Of a stretch of DNA of 36,860 nucleotides, positions 1-8,368 are shown piece after piece (within the stretch, counting starts at the first letter, position 1; every line of letters starts with the position of its first letter). The notes under the pieces are model-generated. The model did not search any database. It was not told the origin of the DNA and saw only the letters and a list, made by a program, of their open reading frames with translations. Position numbers and translations under genes: made by a program. The stretch is from Treponema sp. (GTDB lineage Bacteria; Spirochaetota; Spirochaetia; Treponematales; Breznakiellaceae): the NCBI GenBank assembly GCA_031260245.1, contig JAIRKH010000014.1, positions 1 to 36,860 of the forward strand, read 5' to 3'.

Positions 1-968
1 AGGCGGGGCAAGTCAAGGCGTTTCATCTTCTCGATGCAGGCGATTCCCGCCGCGAACGGCACAGCGGACAGCCAGTAACTGCCCGTGTAGGAGAGTCCAG
101 AGACCGTATTCTTCAGGAAATCTTTGCCGCAGAGCGCGCTCACGTTGTAACCGTTGGCAAGCGCTTTGCAAAAGCAGATAAGGTCGGCCTCAAAGCCGAA
201 GAAATGGTCGCTGCCAGCTAAGTCAAGGCGGAAACCCGTCCGCACATCGTCTATTATCAGTGCCGCGCCCGAATCCGCGCAGAGCTTTCTTACCTTTTGC
301 CAAAAGCCGTCCGCGGGCAGAACGTTGTCCGCGAAGTTGCCGTGCCAGTAGGGTTGTGATATGACCGCCGCAATCTCGCCCTTGTTCTCTGCAAAGGTTT
401 CGGCGAGTTTCTCATAGTCGTTCCAGGGAACGTAAAGGGAATTCGCAACGTCTTCCGGGAGTATTCCCGGATAGTCTATCTTCTGCGTCCAGGGCGCGAC
501 TCCGTGGTAGTAGCCTTTGAAAAACACGATTTTCTTGCGACGCGTGTAAGCGCGCGCGGTCATAACCGCGAGGGTGGTTGCGTCTCCACCGTTCTTGGCG
601 AAGAAAGCCCAGTTCGCGCTCGCTACGGTATCTACAAGGAGTTCCGCGAAGTCTACCATGACGCGGGACGGGGTTGTGACGCAATCGCCTTTCTCCTGCT
701 GTTTCGCGGCAGCCTCGTCGACGTCTTCGTCGTTGTAGCCTAGTACGTTGGGACCGTAGGCGCACATATAGTCTATGAATCGGTTGCCGTCGACGTCCCA
801 AAAATACGCGCCTTTTGCCCGTTCCGAAAAGAACGGAAACGCGGTTACGGGCGCGAAACAGCCCTCGGCCGGTCCCTGATGTCCGTAAATACCTGACGGT
901 ATCGCCTTCAACGCGCGTTCAAAGATTTCCGCGCTTTTCTTATAGTTGTAAACTGATTTATCTGCCAT
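1..968 (-). CDS. Class-III PLP aminotransferase, GSA-aminomutase-like (partial, 3' end off window)
   Basis: The frame is open from the window edge to an ATG at 966-968, so only the N-terminal about 322 residues are seen. The translation shows a class-III (HemL-like) PLP fold. An N-terminal segment ends in DVDGNRFIDYM, followed by FFAKNGGDATTLAVMTAR (the cofactor phosphate region), YYHG, and IIDDVRTGFR, whose Asp would contact the pyridine nitrogen. A Lys in CFCKALANGY is the likely Schiff-base residue. A strong Shine-Dalgarno (TAGGAGGG) overlaps the stop of the upstream gene, so the two are co-transcribed. The family includes glutamate-1-semialdehyde aminomutase and many sugar or amino-acid aminotransferases. 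The partner gene is not a haem gene, so the substrate stays open. Confidence 0.85.
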   Translation of the reverse strand, partial: MADKSVYNYKKSAEIFERALKAIPSGIYGHQGPAEGCFAPVTAFPFFSERAKGAYFWDVDGNRFIDYMCAYGPNVLGYNDEDVDEAAAKQQEKGDCVTTPSRVMVDFAELLVDTVASANWAFFAKNGGDATTLAVMTARAYTRRKKIVFFKGYYHGVAPWTQKIDYPGILPEDVANSLYVPWNDYEKLAETFAENKGEIAAVISQPYWHGNFADNVLPADGFWQKVRKLCADSGAALIIDDVRTGFRLDLAGSDHFFGFEADLICFCKALANGYNVSALCGKDFLKNTVSGLSYTGSYWLSAVPFAAGIACIEKMKRLDLPR

Positions 969-977
969 AATACCCTC

Positions 978-1748
978 CTACGCTAAATACGCCGCAACCC
1001 TGTCCAGAATGCGGTTGACGTTATCCAACATTCCGAGGTTGCCTTTCATTACGATAAGACCGCGTCCCACGCACGCGAGCGCGCTCACTTTGCCGTCAAA
1101 GAGGTCGCGGGCGAGTCTCATATTCGTGAATTCCATGAGCGCGTTGAAATCTTTGGGGATTTGACGCGAACAGGAAACTACATGGTCCTTGAAGCTCAAC
1201 GCGGCTTTCGGACCGTCCGCAATGGAGAGAACCACGGTTCCGTCGACGACGTTCGACGCGGAGAATCGCCCGATAGCGTCGTGATTGCCGATTTGCGTTA
1301 CGGCTTGGGCTATCAGGTAAAACATAATGGTCGTGGAGGCGTTGAAGAACTCCGCGTCCGTAAGGTCGCTTGCGCGGAGAAAACTCTCAAGCAGTTTGGT
1401 CAATTCCGTGAAATTTTTGAGCAAGAAACCGATTTTCGCGAAGCCTTTGCTGGGAATGGGCGTCGCTGTACCGTCTATCACCGCGTTGAATTTCGCCGCC
1501 GACGAAAAGGGCAGTTTTATATCGCACCTTCCCGCTCCGGGCGCAACCGCGCACCCTTCCTGACTAAACGTCAGTCGTACCGCGGGTCCTTTGTTTATCG
1601 CGAAGCAGACCGTCAAAGGCTGTCGCGGCAGCAGGGCTTTCGCGTCCCGCGATAACTCGCACAAATCCTCCATAGCGCCGAGTATACCGAACATATTGAC
1701 GTAGGCGTTTGTTACCGCGTCTTTTGCGGTACTTATCGTATTTTCCAT
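978..1748 (-). CDS. Conserved hypothetical protein with SCP2-like sterol/lipid-carrier signature
   Basis: 256 aa with no signal peptide or membrane span, so cytoplasmic. I do not recognise it firmly. Two stretches resemble the SCP2 fold, in which a beta sheet ends in a gly/lys-rich strand followed by an amphipathic helix: residues about 75-125 (CDIKLPFSSAAKF...IPSKGFAKIGFLLKNF) and the C-terminus (VGRGLIVMKGNLGMLDNV...). It may therefore carry two half-domains or bind a hydrophobic ligand. A consensus AAGGAGG Shine-Dalgarno precedes the ATG and a promoter lies just upstream. Its stop codon forms part of the ribosome site of the aminotransferase gene, which implies linked expression. Function is inference only. 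Confidence 0.7.
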   Translation of the reverse strand: MENTISTAKDAVTNAYVNMFGILGAMEDLCELSRDAKALLPRQPLTVCFAINKGPAVRLTFSQEGCAVAPGAGRCDIKLPFSSAAKFNAVIDGTATPIPSKGFAKIGFLLKNFTELTKLLESFLRASDLTDAEFFNASTTIMFYLIAQAVTQIGNHDAIGRFSASNVVDGTVVLSIADGPKAALSFKDHVVSCSRQIPKDFNALMEFTNMRLARDLFDGKVSALACVGRGLIVMKGNLGMLDNVNRILDRVAAYLA

Positions 1749-1782
1749 GCTTTCCTCCTTATATTCTTTTGATTACGTCTTA

Positions 1783-1811
1783 ATTATACCGCAAAAAAGA
1801 AAACCGCGCAA
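1783..1811 (-). promoter_or_regulatory. Sigma70-type promoter for the SCP2-like/aminotransferase operon
   Basis: On the minus strand a perfect TATAAT (1783-1788) lies 17 bp after TTGCGC (1806-1811), and the ATG is 35 bp downstream. The -35 match is weak (3/6), the -10 perfect. Confidence 0.6.
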
Positions 1812-1911
1812 CAGTCTACGGCTGTTTGTCTCGAAAATGGATACTGGTATAAACGCCCGCGTCGCGCCTGTTTGGTGTCAGACACCGCCTGCCTGCCCGA
1901 CTCGCCGACTT

Positions 1912-3576
1912 TTACCGTTTCGTCAGCTTCAGAACGCCCAGCCCGGACGTATCCTGATACGAGCCGCCCGACAAATCGTTCCAGATAGCGACGCTCTGAC
2001 GGGCGCCTTGGGCTGAAGCGCCGTTGATTTGCGCGTCAAAGCCGATAAGGACGCCTTCTTCCGCCGATATAGTCCGAAACGGTATCTTGAGACTGACGGT
2101 GTAACTTCTGCCGGAAACGCTTGTCCATGACTCGAAACCTTCCGCGGCGGACGATGGATTAAAAGTCGCTTCGTTGTCAAAATTCACGCGGTATTGAGCG
2201 TCGTCTTTCTCATAGTAGGGCGTCTTCTCGTTGTTTTCGTCAATGAATATCTCTACGGAATCTTGCTCGTAAGCGTTTCGGTTCGCCTTGTTCATTTCAG
2301 CGTTATTGACAGTCGCTAGCACGTAAAGGTTGTTTTCGTCCCAGAGAACTTTCGCGGTACCAGACGCGCCTTGCCACGCGGTAAGATAGCTGTCTATGAA
2401 AATCGCGGGCGCTTGGGACCACGCGGCCGCATTCGTCAGGTCCGGCGTACCATAAACAGCCTCGGACTGTTTCGTTTCTTTTTTCTCTCTCTTTTCTATA
2501 AACATCCTGTTTTCAGCGGTGAATTTATCCGGGTCCAACACCGCGAAAAACGCAGGTTTGGGACGGAGGCTGTCATTGAACATTGTTGGGCAAGCTTGCC
2601 TTCGCCAGCTCGATCCGTCGTCGATTCCCCACATGGTAACGCGCCCAATATGCTCCGCGTATTTCTTGAACACGTTGAAGAGCGCGGCATAAGCGAGTCC
2701 TTGCGTTATCTTCTGATCGTCCGTCTGTTTGCCCCCTTCGCCGCACTGCACGTCGAGTTCCGTAACGCTTACTTCCACATTGAGCGAGATGAATCTTTGT
2801 AGAGAATTTTCCACATTCGCGGGATTGGTATGGGTACTGTAATGCCCCTGCATACCGACGCCGTCGATGAGCGGCCTACCGTTTACGTCCGGGTTTCTTT
2901 CGTTTATATCCTTTACCATATTATAGACCGCGGCCGCCTTGCTCGGATTGTCCAGATTATAATCATTATAATAGAGTTTAGCCGTGGGGTCGGCTTCGCG
3001 CGCGGCTTTGAACACGATTTCCACATAGTCCGCGCCGATAGCTTTGAACCAGGGGCTTTGGCGGAGACTCGCTCTCCAGTCTTCCGGATTGGGAGGATTG
3101 TCGGCAATCGCTTCATTGAGAACGTCCCACGAGACGACTCTGCCTTTGAAGTGGTCCGCGACCGTTTTCGCATGGGTTGCGAGGTTGGCGACGGCGTCGC
3201 CGCGCGATACGCCCTCGCTATTCATCCACGCGGGCGACTGTTGATGCCACGCCAGCGTATGCCCATGAACTTTAAGTCCGCGGGAAACCGCTTTGTTGAC
3301 GACGGCGTCCGCATCGACAAATGTAAATACGCCTTTGGTTCCTTGTAAATATTGAGGTTTCATGGCGTTTTCCGCAGTGGCGATATTATGGTGAGTCGTC
3401 AGGATATTGTAACGCAAATCGTCCATATCTACTCCGGACACGATGTTTCCGATGAGAAAATAATCCGCGTAAGCGTCCTTTAAAGACTGTGTTTTCCGCA
3501 TATCCGCTTCCTTTCTACTTGCGCATCCGCCTATGGACAGCGATGCGATCAGACACAAAATAATTCTTTTTAGCAT
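1912..3576 (-). CDS. GH10 endo-beta-1,4-xylanase lipoprotein with C-terminal CBM9-like domain
   Basis: 554 aa. The start chosen is ATG 3574-3576, preceded by GAGGAG and beginning a lipoprotein signal (MLKRIILCLIASLSIGGC, lipobox Cys at about 19). An upstream ATG in frame would cross the proposed promoter. Residues about 30-365 are a GH10 TIM barrel. HGHTLAWH is the conserved substrate-cleft motif, WDVLNEA gives the acid/base Glu155, and VTELDV gives the nucleophile Glu273. Residues about 375-554 form a beta-sandwich resembling CBM9 (DSVEIFIDENNEK, YTVSLKIPF, GFDAQING), often attached to xylanases and binding sugar reducing ends. The product should sit on a membrane surface and cleave xylan backbones. 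It is monocistronic, with its own promoter and the chemoreceptor terminator upstream. Confidence 0.93.
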   Translation of the reverse strand: MLKRIILCLIASLSIGGCASRKEADMRKTQSLKDAYADYFLIGNIVSGVDMDDLRYNILTTHHNIATAENAMKPQYLQGTKGVFTFVDADAVVNKAVSRGLKVHGHTLAWHQQSPAWMNSEGVSRGDAVANLATHAKTVADHFKGRVVSWDVLNEAIADNPPNPEDWRASLRQSPWFKAIGADYVEIVFKAAREADPTAKLYYNDYNLDNPSKAAAVYNMVKDINERNPDVNGRPLIDGVGMQGHYSTHTNPANVENSLQRFISLNVEVSVTELDVQCGEGGKQTDDQKITQGLAYAALFNVFKKYAEHIGRVTMWGIDDGSSWRRQACPTMFNDSLRPKPAFFAVLDPDKFTAENRMFIEKREKKETKQSEAVYGTPDLTNAAAWSQAPAIFIDSYLTAWQGASGTAKVLWDENNLYVLATVNNAEMNKANRNAYEQDSVEIFIDENNEKTPYYEKDDAQYRVNFDNEATFNPSSAAEGFESWTSVSGRSYTVSLKIPFRTISAEEGVLIGFDAQINGASAQGARQSVAIWNDLSGGSYQDTSGLGVLKLTKR

Positions 3577-3639
3577 AGAATACTCCTCGTTTAGCCCGTT
3601 AGCAAGACGTATCTTTTTGCCGACGAAGCCCGTTACGGT

Positions 3640-3668
3640 ATCATAGCAAAAATAACGCATTGAGTCCA
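3640..3668 (-). promoter_or_regulatory. Probable promoter of the GH10 gene, with upstream near-palindrome
   Basis: Minus strand: TGGACT (3663-3668), 17 bp, TATGAT (3640-3645), then a leader of about 57 nt. About 43 bp upstream, TGTAAAGCGCTACA (3711-3724) resembles CRE/LacI-type operators (TGTAAGCGCTTACA) but its symmetry is shifted by one base. Regulation from this site is inference. Confidence 0.45.
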
Positions 3669-3802
3669 CTATGATTTTTTCTCCACGCGCGCCTGTATCG
3701 GTTTCATTTTTGTAAAGCGCTACAAGTGGTTCAATGTTAGATTTTCATTTAATTTTCTTATGTTTTTTACGGCGTTTAGGCGCGCTTGTGAGACTATGTG
3801 AT

Positions 3803-3833
3803 AAAAAAACGCCCAACTATACGCCGGACGTTT
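3803..3833 (-). terminator. Rho-independent terminator of the chemoreceptor gene
   Basis: On the minus strand AAACGTCC pairs with GGGCGTTT around a 13-nt loop with one internal mismatch, followed by a run of seven T. It lies 37 bp after the chemoreceptor stop. Confidence 0.65.
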
Positions 3834-3869
3834 CTTTATTTTCAATCAGACAACAAACGCTGTGGAACG

Positions 3870-5945
3870 TTATTCAACCTTGAAGAGCGACACCTCGCCC
3901 ACGAGCGCCTCTATCTGCCGCTTGTTTTCCCCGCTTATGTTGTTCACATGGTTGACCGCTTCGTTTATCTGATCCGCCCCGGTCGCCATCTCCCGCATAC
4001 CTTGACTTATCTCTCCTGTTATCTGTTCCAGTTCCTGACTCTTCTTTATCGCTTCGAGGCTCTTTTCCCTCATCGCTCCGGTTCTGTTCCTTATCACGCC
4101 CGTCATCTCTTGCAAATCGCTCACCGCTTCCAGAATTTGTTTGCTCCCCGTCCCCTGCTCTTCCATAGCGGACCTCACGTTTCCTTCCTGATCCGTTACC
4201 CGCGCAACGCTGTCGCTTATCGCCTCGAACTTCAGGAGCGTTCCCTCCGTTGACTTGGCTATCCTGTCAATCGAATCTTTTATCCGCTTCAACACCCCGC
4301 TTATCGTCTTTGATTGTTCGCCGGAAGACTCCGCGAGTTTCCGTATCTCGTCCGCCACCACCGCGAAACCTTTGCCCGCTTCCCCGGCGTGCGCGGCTTC
4401 TATGGCAGCGTTCATGGAAAGCAGGTTCGTCTGGCTCGCTATGTTCTGCATCACCGCGTTAATCTCCAACAGCCCGGCCGACTCCTTGTCTATCTCTTGT
4501 ATCGCGGCCGCGACTTCCTGCACGCTGTCCCGCCCTGCGTTGGACGCCTGCGCGAGATTCGCGAGGTTTTCGTTGTTGTCGACTAGGCTTTGGGTTACGC
4601 TCTGGATATTCGCCAGCATTTCTTCTATCGCGGACGAAGACTGGTTCACGCAGTCCGCCTGCTTCTGAATCTGATCGTTGAGCGTATTAACGTTGTCGAC
4701 GACGTCCGCCATGAGCGCGCTCGTCTCTTTGGCGCTCGCCTGCTGGGTTCCGGTTCGGGACGTGACGCTCTTGACGTTCGCGGCGATTTGCTCCACGGCG
4801 ACCGCGGTCTGAGTCATGTCCGCCGCGAGAGCCGCGCCCGTTTGGGAAAGCGCGTCCGCCTCTTTCCTAATGGACAAGACGAGACTCTTTATCTTGCCCA
4901 TCGTGAGGTTGAAGTACCGGGCAAGGTCCGCAAGCTCGTTTTTAGCCTTTATGTCAACGACTTTGGCGAGATCTCCTTCGCCTTCGGAAATGTCTTTAAG
5001 CGTAACGGAAAGATTGTTTATGGGACGGCTAATGGAACGCCCCAGCAGGTACGCGACGACCAGCCCTGTCGCGATAAAGGCCGCGCCGAAGGATACGACG
5101 AGAAATACCATGCGGTCCATCCCAGACAGCAATTCCTTACGGTCTATCGTTACGAAAAGCGTCCATTCAAAACCGGGTATGGGGGCGAACCCCGCGACCA
5201 TCTCTCTCCCCTCTAATGTATACTGGGCGGAATCCATGTTCTCGCGCTGCGAAAGGCGTATGAGGTCCGCGAGGGATTGCATCGCCGGGTTTTTCACCGC
5301 CTCTTTAATGGGGTTGTACTGGTTTAACACAAAGTCTATGTTCTGATGAGAGATTATCACGCCGCTTTTGTTCGTCATATAAGAATAGCCGGACGAGCCG
5401 AACTTCACGTCTTTGGTAACCTCGTTGAGGGACGTCCCGTCTTGCCGCCCGATAAGCGCGCCCGCCGCGCCGCCGCCGTCGTTGGTAATAGGAACCGCGA
5501 ACATGACGACCGGCTTGTTTATCACCTTGCTGATAAGCACTTCAGACACCGCTTGACTCCCGTGAAGAGCCTTTATGATATAATCGCGGTCCGCAAGGTC
5601 GGAGATGGTATCTTCCTTTATATACCGCGCCTGTCCTTGCAGGTCAACGATAGCCAAATCCAGATAGCCTAAACGGGCCACGCTCGGCGAGAGGCTCGCC
5701 TTTTGCCGCTCCCAGTCCATACTTCGGACGCTCTCGCTGTTCGCCAGTTCCTGCAAGACGTTAAGACGGCTATGTAAGTCTAAGACAACCATGTCCCTCC
5801 CTAACATAGCCTGATTCAACAGGGAAAGATGGGCTGTCTTTTCTAGCAGATTTAATGAAATGAAAATAGACGCCGCGCCAATGCTGGCGGACGCTATTAA
5901 AACGGCGGCTCCAATCAACAACGGAATCTTCAACGATAGTTTCAT
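3870..5945 (-). CDS. Methyl-accepting chemotaxis protein, dCache-HAMP-MA type
   Basis: 691 aa from ATG 5943-5945 (GGAGG 11 bp upstream). A longer frame reaching 6014 is rejected because it would start inside the promoter. TM1 is about residues 5-30 and is followed by a periplasmic sensor of about 240 residues of the dCache type ([37 protein letters not shown]). TM2 is about 275-298, then a HAMP domain ([16 protein letters not shown]) and a long coiled-coil signalling domain. Its hairpin tip ([20 protein letters not shown]) docks CheA/CheW. There is no C-terminal NWETF-like CheR tether. Beside xylanase and other hydrolase genes it may sense glycan products; the ligand is unknown. Confidence 0.95.
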   Translation of the reverse strand: MKLSLKIPLLIGAAVLIASASIGAASIFISLNLLEKTAHLSLLNQAMLGRDMVVLDLHSRLNVLQELANSESVRSMDWERQKASLSPSVARLGYLDLAIVDLQGQARYIKEDTISDLADRDYIIKALHGSQAVSEVLISKVINKPVVMFAVPITNDGGGAAGALIGRQDGTSLNEVTKDVKFGSSGYSYMTNKSGVIISHQNIDFVLNQYNPIKEAVKNPAMQSLADLIRLSQRENMDSAQYTLEGREMVAGFAPIPGFEWTLFVTIDRKELLSGMDRMVFLVVSFGAAFIATGLVVAYLLGRSISRPINNLSVTLKDISEGEGDLAKVVDIKAKNELADLARYFNLTMGKIKSLVLSIRKEADALSQTGAALAADMTQTAVAVEQIAANVKSVTSRTGTQQASAKETSALMADVVDNVNTLNDQIQKQADCVNQSSSAIEEMLANIQSVTQSLVDNNENLANLAQASNAGRDSVQEVAAAIQEIDKESAGLLEINAVMQNIASQTNLLSMNAAIEAAHAGEAGKGFAVVADEIRKLAESSGEQSKTISGVLKRIKDSIDRIAKSTEGTLLKFEAISDSVARVTDQEGNVRSAMEEQGTGSKQILEAVSDLQEMTGVIRNRTGAMREKSLEAIKKSQELEQITGEISQGMREMATGADQINEAVNHVNNISGENKRQIEALVGEVSLFKVE

Positions 5946-5984
5946 GATATAATTAACCTCCATATTACTACTTTTGATAGAGAA

Positions 5985-6014
5985 AGTATATACGTTATTA
6001 TATCGGCTTGTCAA
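5985..6014 (-). promoter_or_regulatory. Sigma70-type promoter of the chemoreceptor gene
   Basis: Minus strand: perfect TTGACA (6009-6014), 18-bp spacer, TATACT (5985-5990). The leader is about 35 nt and carries GGAGG. Confidence 0.7.
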
Positions 6015-6299
6015 TAAGCCGTTTCATTGGTTAAATGGGCTAAACTTGACCCACGGAATAATAACCACGAACCTCACGAACACATCCGATAAATAAAGTA
6101 TGGATGGGAATGACCAACATAAAGGAATTTTTTATAAAGATAAAAGCTTTCGCGTTCAATCCCAAAGCGAAAATCATAAGAATTGTCCAATAAACCTGTT
6201 CGTGTTGGTTCGTATCTGTTTGTGGTTAAATTTTCTTTGCAAGGGCTATAACTGCTCTGGGCAGACGCCTGCGTTAGCGCGATGTAGGTTTGCCTAACC
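6015..6299. other. Intergenic spacer without recognised gene
   Basis: About 285 bp between the chemoreceptor promoter and the chemoreceptor remnant. Short open frames here lack ribosome sites and known motifs. The only structure seen is an imperfect hairpin near 6284-6303 (GTAGGTT / AACCCTAC), just past the remnant's stop. Confidence 0.5.
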
Positions 6300-6437
6300 C
6301 TACGCAACCTTGAACCGGGAAACCTCGCCCATGAGCGCCTCAATCTTCTTCTTGTTCTCAACGCTTATGCCGTTCACTTGATTAATAGCGCTGTCTATCC
6401 GCTGTGATCCACTAGCCATCTCCTGCATACCGTTCCC
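6300..6437 (-). pseudogene. C-terminal remnant of a second methyl-accepting chemotaxis protein
   Basis: Minus-strand codons from GGG (6435-6437) to TAG (6300-6302) encode 45 residues including GMQEMASGSQRIDSAINQV and IEALMGEVSRFKV. Aligned by eye with the C-terminus of the intact neighbour, 27 of 45 residues match. The similarity stops abruptly at about 6437, where an AT-rich segment with a tandem AAGAATAAAATTT repeat and the promoter of the next operon begin. It has no start codon or ribosome site. It is the tail of a diverged paralogue, not a recent copy. Confidence 0.85.
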
Positions 6438-6472
6438 TAAGAATAAAATTTTCTCAAAGAATAAAATTTCGC

Positions 6473-6502
6473 TTGACATATCTTAAAAAACGCCCTTATA
6501 AT
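6473..6502 (+). promoter_or_regulatory. Consensus promoter of the GH71/99-like operon
   Basis: Perfect TTGACA (6473-6478), 18-bp spacer, perfect TATAAT (6497-6502). Expected transcription start is about 6509, inside the adjacent palindrome, leaving a leader of about 48 nt. So strong a promoter suggests tight repression when off. Confidence 0.85.
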
Positions 6503-6518
6503 AGTTTAACGTTAAACT
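6503..6518. promoter_or_regulatory. 16-bp perfect palindromic operator, LacI-family-like
   Basis: AGTTTAACGTTAAACT reads identically on both strands, has a central CG as is typical of LacI/GalR operators, abuts the -10 box and covers the start site. A bound repressor would block initiation. No LacI gene is in the window, so the regulator is unlinked; LacI type is inference. Confidence 0.65.
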
Positions 6519-6556
6519 CTATGAAACGTTCAGATTGAATACCAAGGGGGGTTAGT

Positions 6557-8368
6557 TTGAAAAAAATGAGAAAATTGAAGGGAATAGCAACGGTTGCGAC
6601 CGTTATTGTGATGGTCGGATGTACGACGACCATTCTGTCCAAAGGCGCGACGGATTACGCGGGACAATTCGAGTCAGCGCGTAAGCAATTACAGATAGCG
6701 GAACCCGCTACGCGGACGGACAAACAGCCGCTTATACTTGCCCATTATATGCCGTGGTATGAAGCGCCGCCTGTGAGCGAGCAGTACGGGTTTCACTGGC
6801 ACCAAGGCGGCAGTAGATTCGACCCGTATACCACTCTGGCGGACGGCAGAGCGAGCATCGCCTCGCGCTATTATCCGCTTACAGGTCCCTACGACTCGAA
6901 AGACCCGGCCGTTTTGGAATATCAAGCCGCGCTTATGAAGATGAGCGGCGTAGACGGCGTGATTTTTGATTGGTACGGCGTCCGGGACGCGCTCGACTAT
7001 AAGAGCGTACACGAGGCGACCCTAGTTATGGTCGGTATTCTCAAGAAACACGGGCTGAAGTTTGCGGTGTGTTACGAAGACCAGACCGTCAAACATATGA
7101 TTGAAGGGAATTTCATAGCCAAAGCAGACGCTATAAACGTCGCAAGGGAGGCGTTCACGTGGATGCAGGAGCATTGGTTCACGGATGAAAACTATGTGAA
7201 ACTGGACGGCAGGCCGCTCGCGCTTGACTTTGGTCCCCAGTTCTTCACGCAGAAGACCGAATGGGAAGAGATTTGGGCCGACGTTGACCCGAAACCGTTT
7301 TTCGCGGACATCGACAACCGCGTAAATTTTGCGGACGCTACCTTCAACTGGCCTCCCATGCACCTGTCGAGCGGCGGCAAGCTCGCGGTTCCCCGGCTTG
7401 TTACCTATTTGAACGCCTTCTACGAAAAGCAGAACGCCAAGCCCTTCCTCATTGGGACCGCGTTCCCGGAATTCCACGATATTTACGCGCTGGCCGGTGG
7501 AACAAGTTACGGGTTCCTCGATTATTCGGACGGCGAAACTTTTAAGCTGACCTACGACGCCGCGGAAAAAGCCCGTCCGGACGTGATTCAAATAACCACA
7601 TGGAACGACTACGGCGAAGGGACCAGCGTCGAGCCGACCATTGAGCGAGGCTACGCTTCACTTGAGTATTTGCAGGATATGCGAAAGAAGCGGGACCCGG
7701 ACTTCGCCTTCAACTATGTTGATTTACGCATACCCATTGAATTGTACCGCATAGCGGCGGGCGAAGACGACGCAAAGAAGCGGCAAGTCGAAGAGATTTA
7801 CGCGGCGATTTTCGACGGAGACGCGGAAGCCGCGCGAAACCTGACTCGTTCCATGGGTATTGACTACGACTTCTCCGCCCGCCCCGTCCTGCGGGACGCG
7901 GGCGAATCCGCGCCAACGGAAATAGCCGCGGTGTTTGACCCGGCCGGCAGGAGAAACCTCGCGCTTGGGAGACCCGTCGTAACTTCGAGCAGGATTTACG
8001 ACTTCACCGGGGCCAAAGCCGTGGACGGGGACCTCTCTTCCTATTGGGAGGGCGCGTCCGACAAGTGGCCGGCCGACTTCACGGTGGACCTGGTGAGCGC
8101 GGTAAAACTCTCCGCCGCGGTCGTCAAACTGAACCCGCAGCGCATCTGGGGAAAACGCTCGCAAACCATAGAAGTACTGATTAGTTCCGACAACGAAACC
8201 TTCACGAGTCTAGTACCGCCGACCGCCTACGTGTTTGACCCAAGCGCGAACGGCAACGCGATCGCCGTTCCGCTCGACGCGCAGGCGCGTTACGTACGCT
8301 TCGTCTTCACCGCGAACACAGGCGCGAAATCAGGTCAAATCGCCGAATTCGAGGTTTACGGTGAATAA
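6557..8368 (+). CDS. Secreted GH71/99-like glycosidase with C-terminal F5/8C (CBM32-like) domain
   Basis: 603 aa. The start is TTG 6557, five bases after AGGGGGG; ATG 6566 is a poorer alternative. Residues 1-22 are a lipoprotein signal with a loose spirochaetal lipobox (MVGC, Cys22). Residues about 55-440 form a GH71/99-like barrel: HYMPWY (63-68), YYPLTGPYDS, GVIFDWYG, CYED, then WNDYGEGT (349-356), which occupies the place of the WNEWxEG catalytic loop of GH99/WbsX-type proteins, with Asp351 and Glu354 as candidate catalytic acids. Residues about 465-603 are a galactose-binding-like F5/8 type C domain (NLALGRPVVTSS, KAVDGDLSSYW, ARYVRFVF). The substrate is unassigned; alpha-mannan or an alpha-glucan is possible. 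It overlaps the next gene by 8 bp and is first in the operon. Confidence 0.85.
   Translation: MKKMRKLKGIATVATVIVMVGCTTTILSKGATDYAGQFESARKQLQIAEPATRTDKQPLILAHYMPWYEAPPVSEQYGFHWHQGGSRFDPYTTLADGRASIASRYYPLTGPYDSKDPAVLEYQAALMKMSGVDGVIFDWYGVRDALDYKSVHEATLVMVGILKKHGLKFAVCYEDQTVKHMIEGNFIAKADAINVAREAFTWMQEHWFTDENYVKLDGRPLALDFGPQFFTQKTEWEEIWADVDPKPFFADIDNRVNFADATFNWPPMHLSSGGKLAVPRLVTYLNAFYEKQNAKPFLIGTAFPEFHDIYALAGGTSYGFLDYSDGETFKLTYDAAEKARPDVIQITTWNDYGEGTSVEPTIERGYASLEYLQDMRKKRDPDFAFNYVDLRIPIELYRIAAGEDDAKKRQVEEIYAAIFDGDAEAARNLTRSMGIDYDFSARPVLRDAGESAPTEIAAVFDPAGRRNLALGRPVVTSSRIYDFTGAKAVDGDLSSYWEGASDKWPADFTVDLVSAVKLSAAVVKLNPQRIWGKRSQTIEVLISSDNETFTSLVPPTAYVFDPSANGNAIAVPLDAQARYVRFVFTANTGAKSGQIAEFEVYGE

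Noticed and set aside
412-801. Long open frames antisense or offset to real genes (Arg/Gly-rich translations here and over the GC-rich hydrolase genes)
   Set aside because: They lack ribosome sites, have skewed Arg/Pro composition and overlap genes with clear family motifs.
1871-1911. GGTGTC-A-GACACC palindrome after the GH10 stop as a terminator
   Set aside because: It is symmetric but has no T run on the minus strand; left as an unexplained short palindrome.
3577-3669. N-terminal extension of the GH10 gene to an ATG at 3669
   Set aside because: It would cover the promoter and leader; the lipoprotein signal starts at 3576 behind a strong ribosome site.
5946-6014. Longer chemoreceptor start at 6014
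   Set aside because: That start codon lies in the TTGACA box; the membrane segment begins directly after ATG 5945.
6074-6361. 95-codon minus-strand frame
   Set aside because: It runs over the chemoreceptor remnant in another frame, has no ribosome site and an Arg-rich start.
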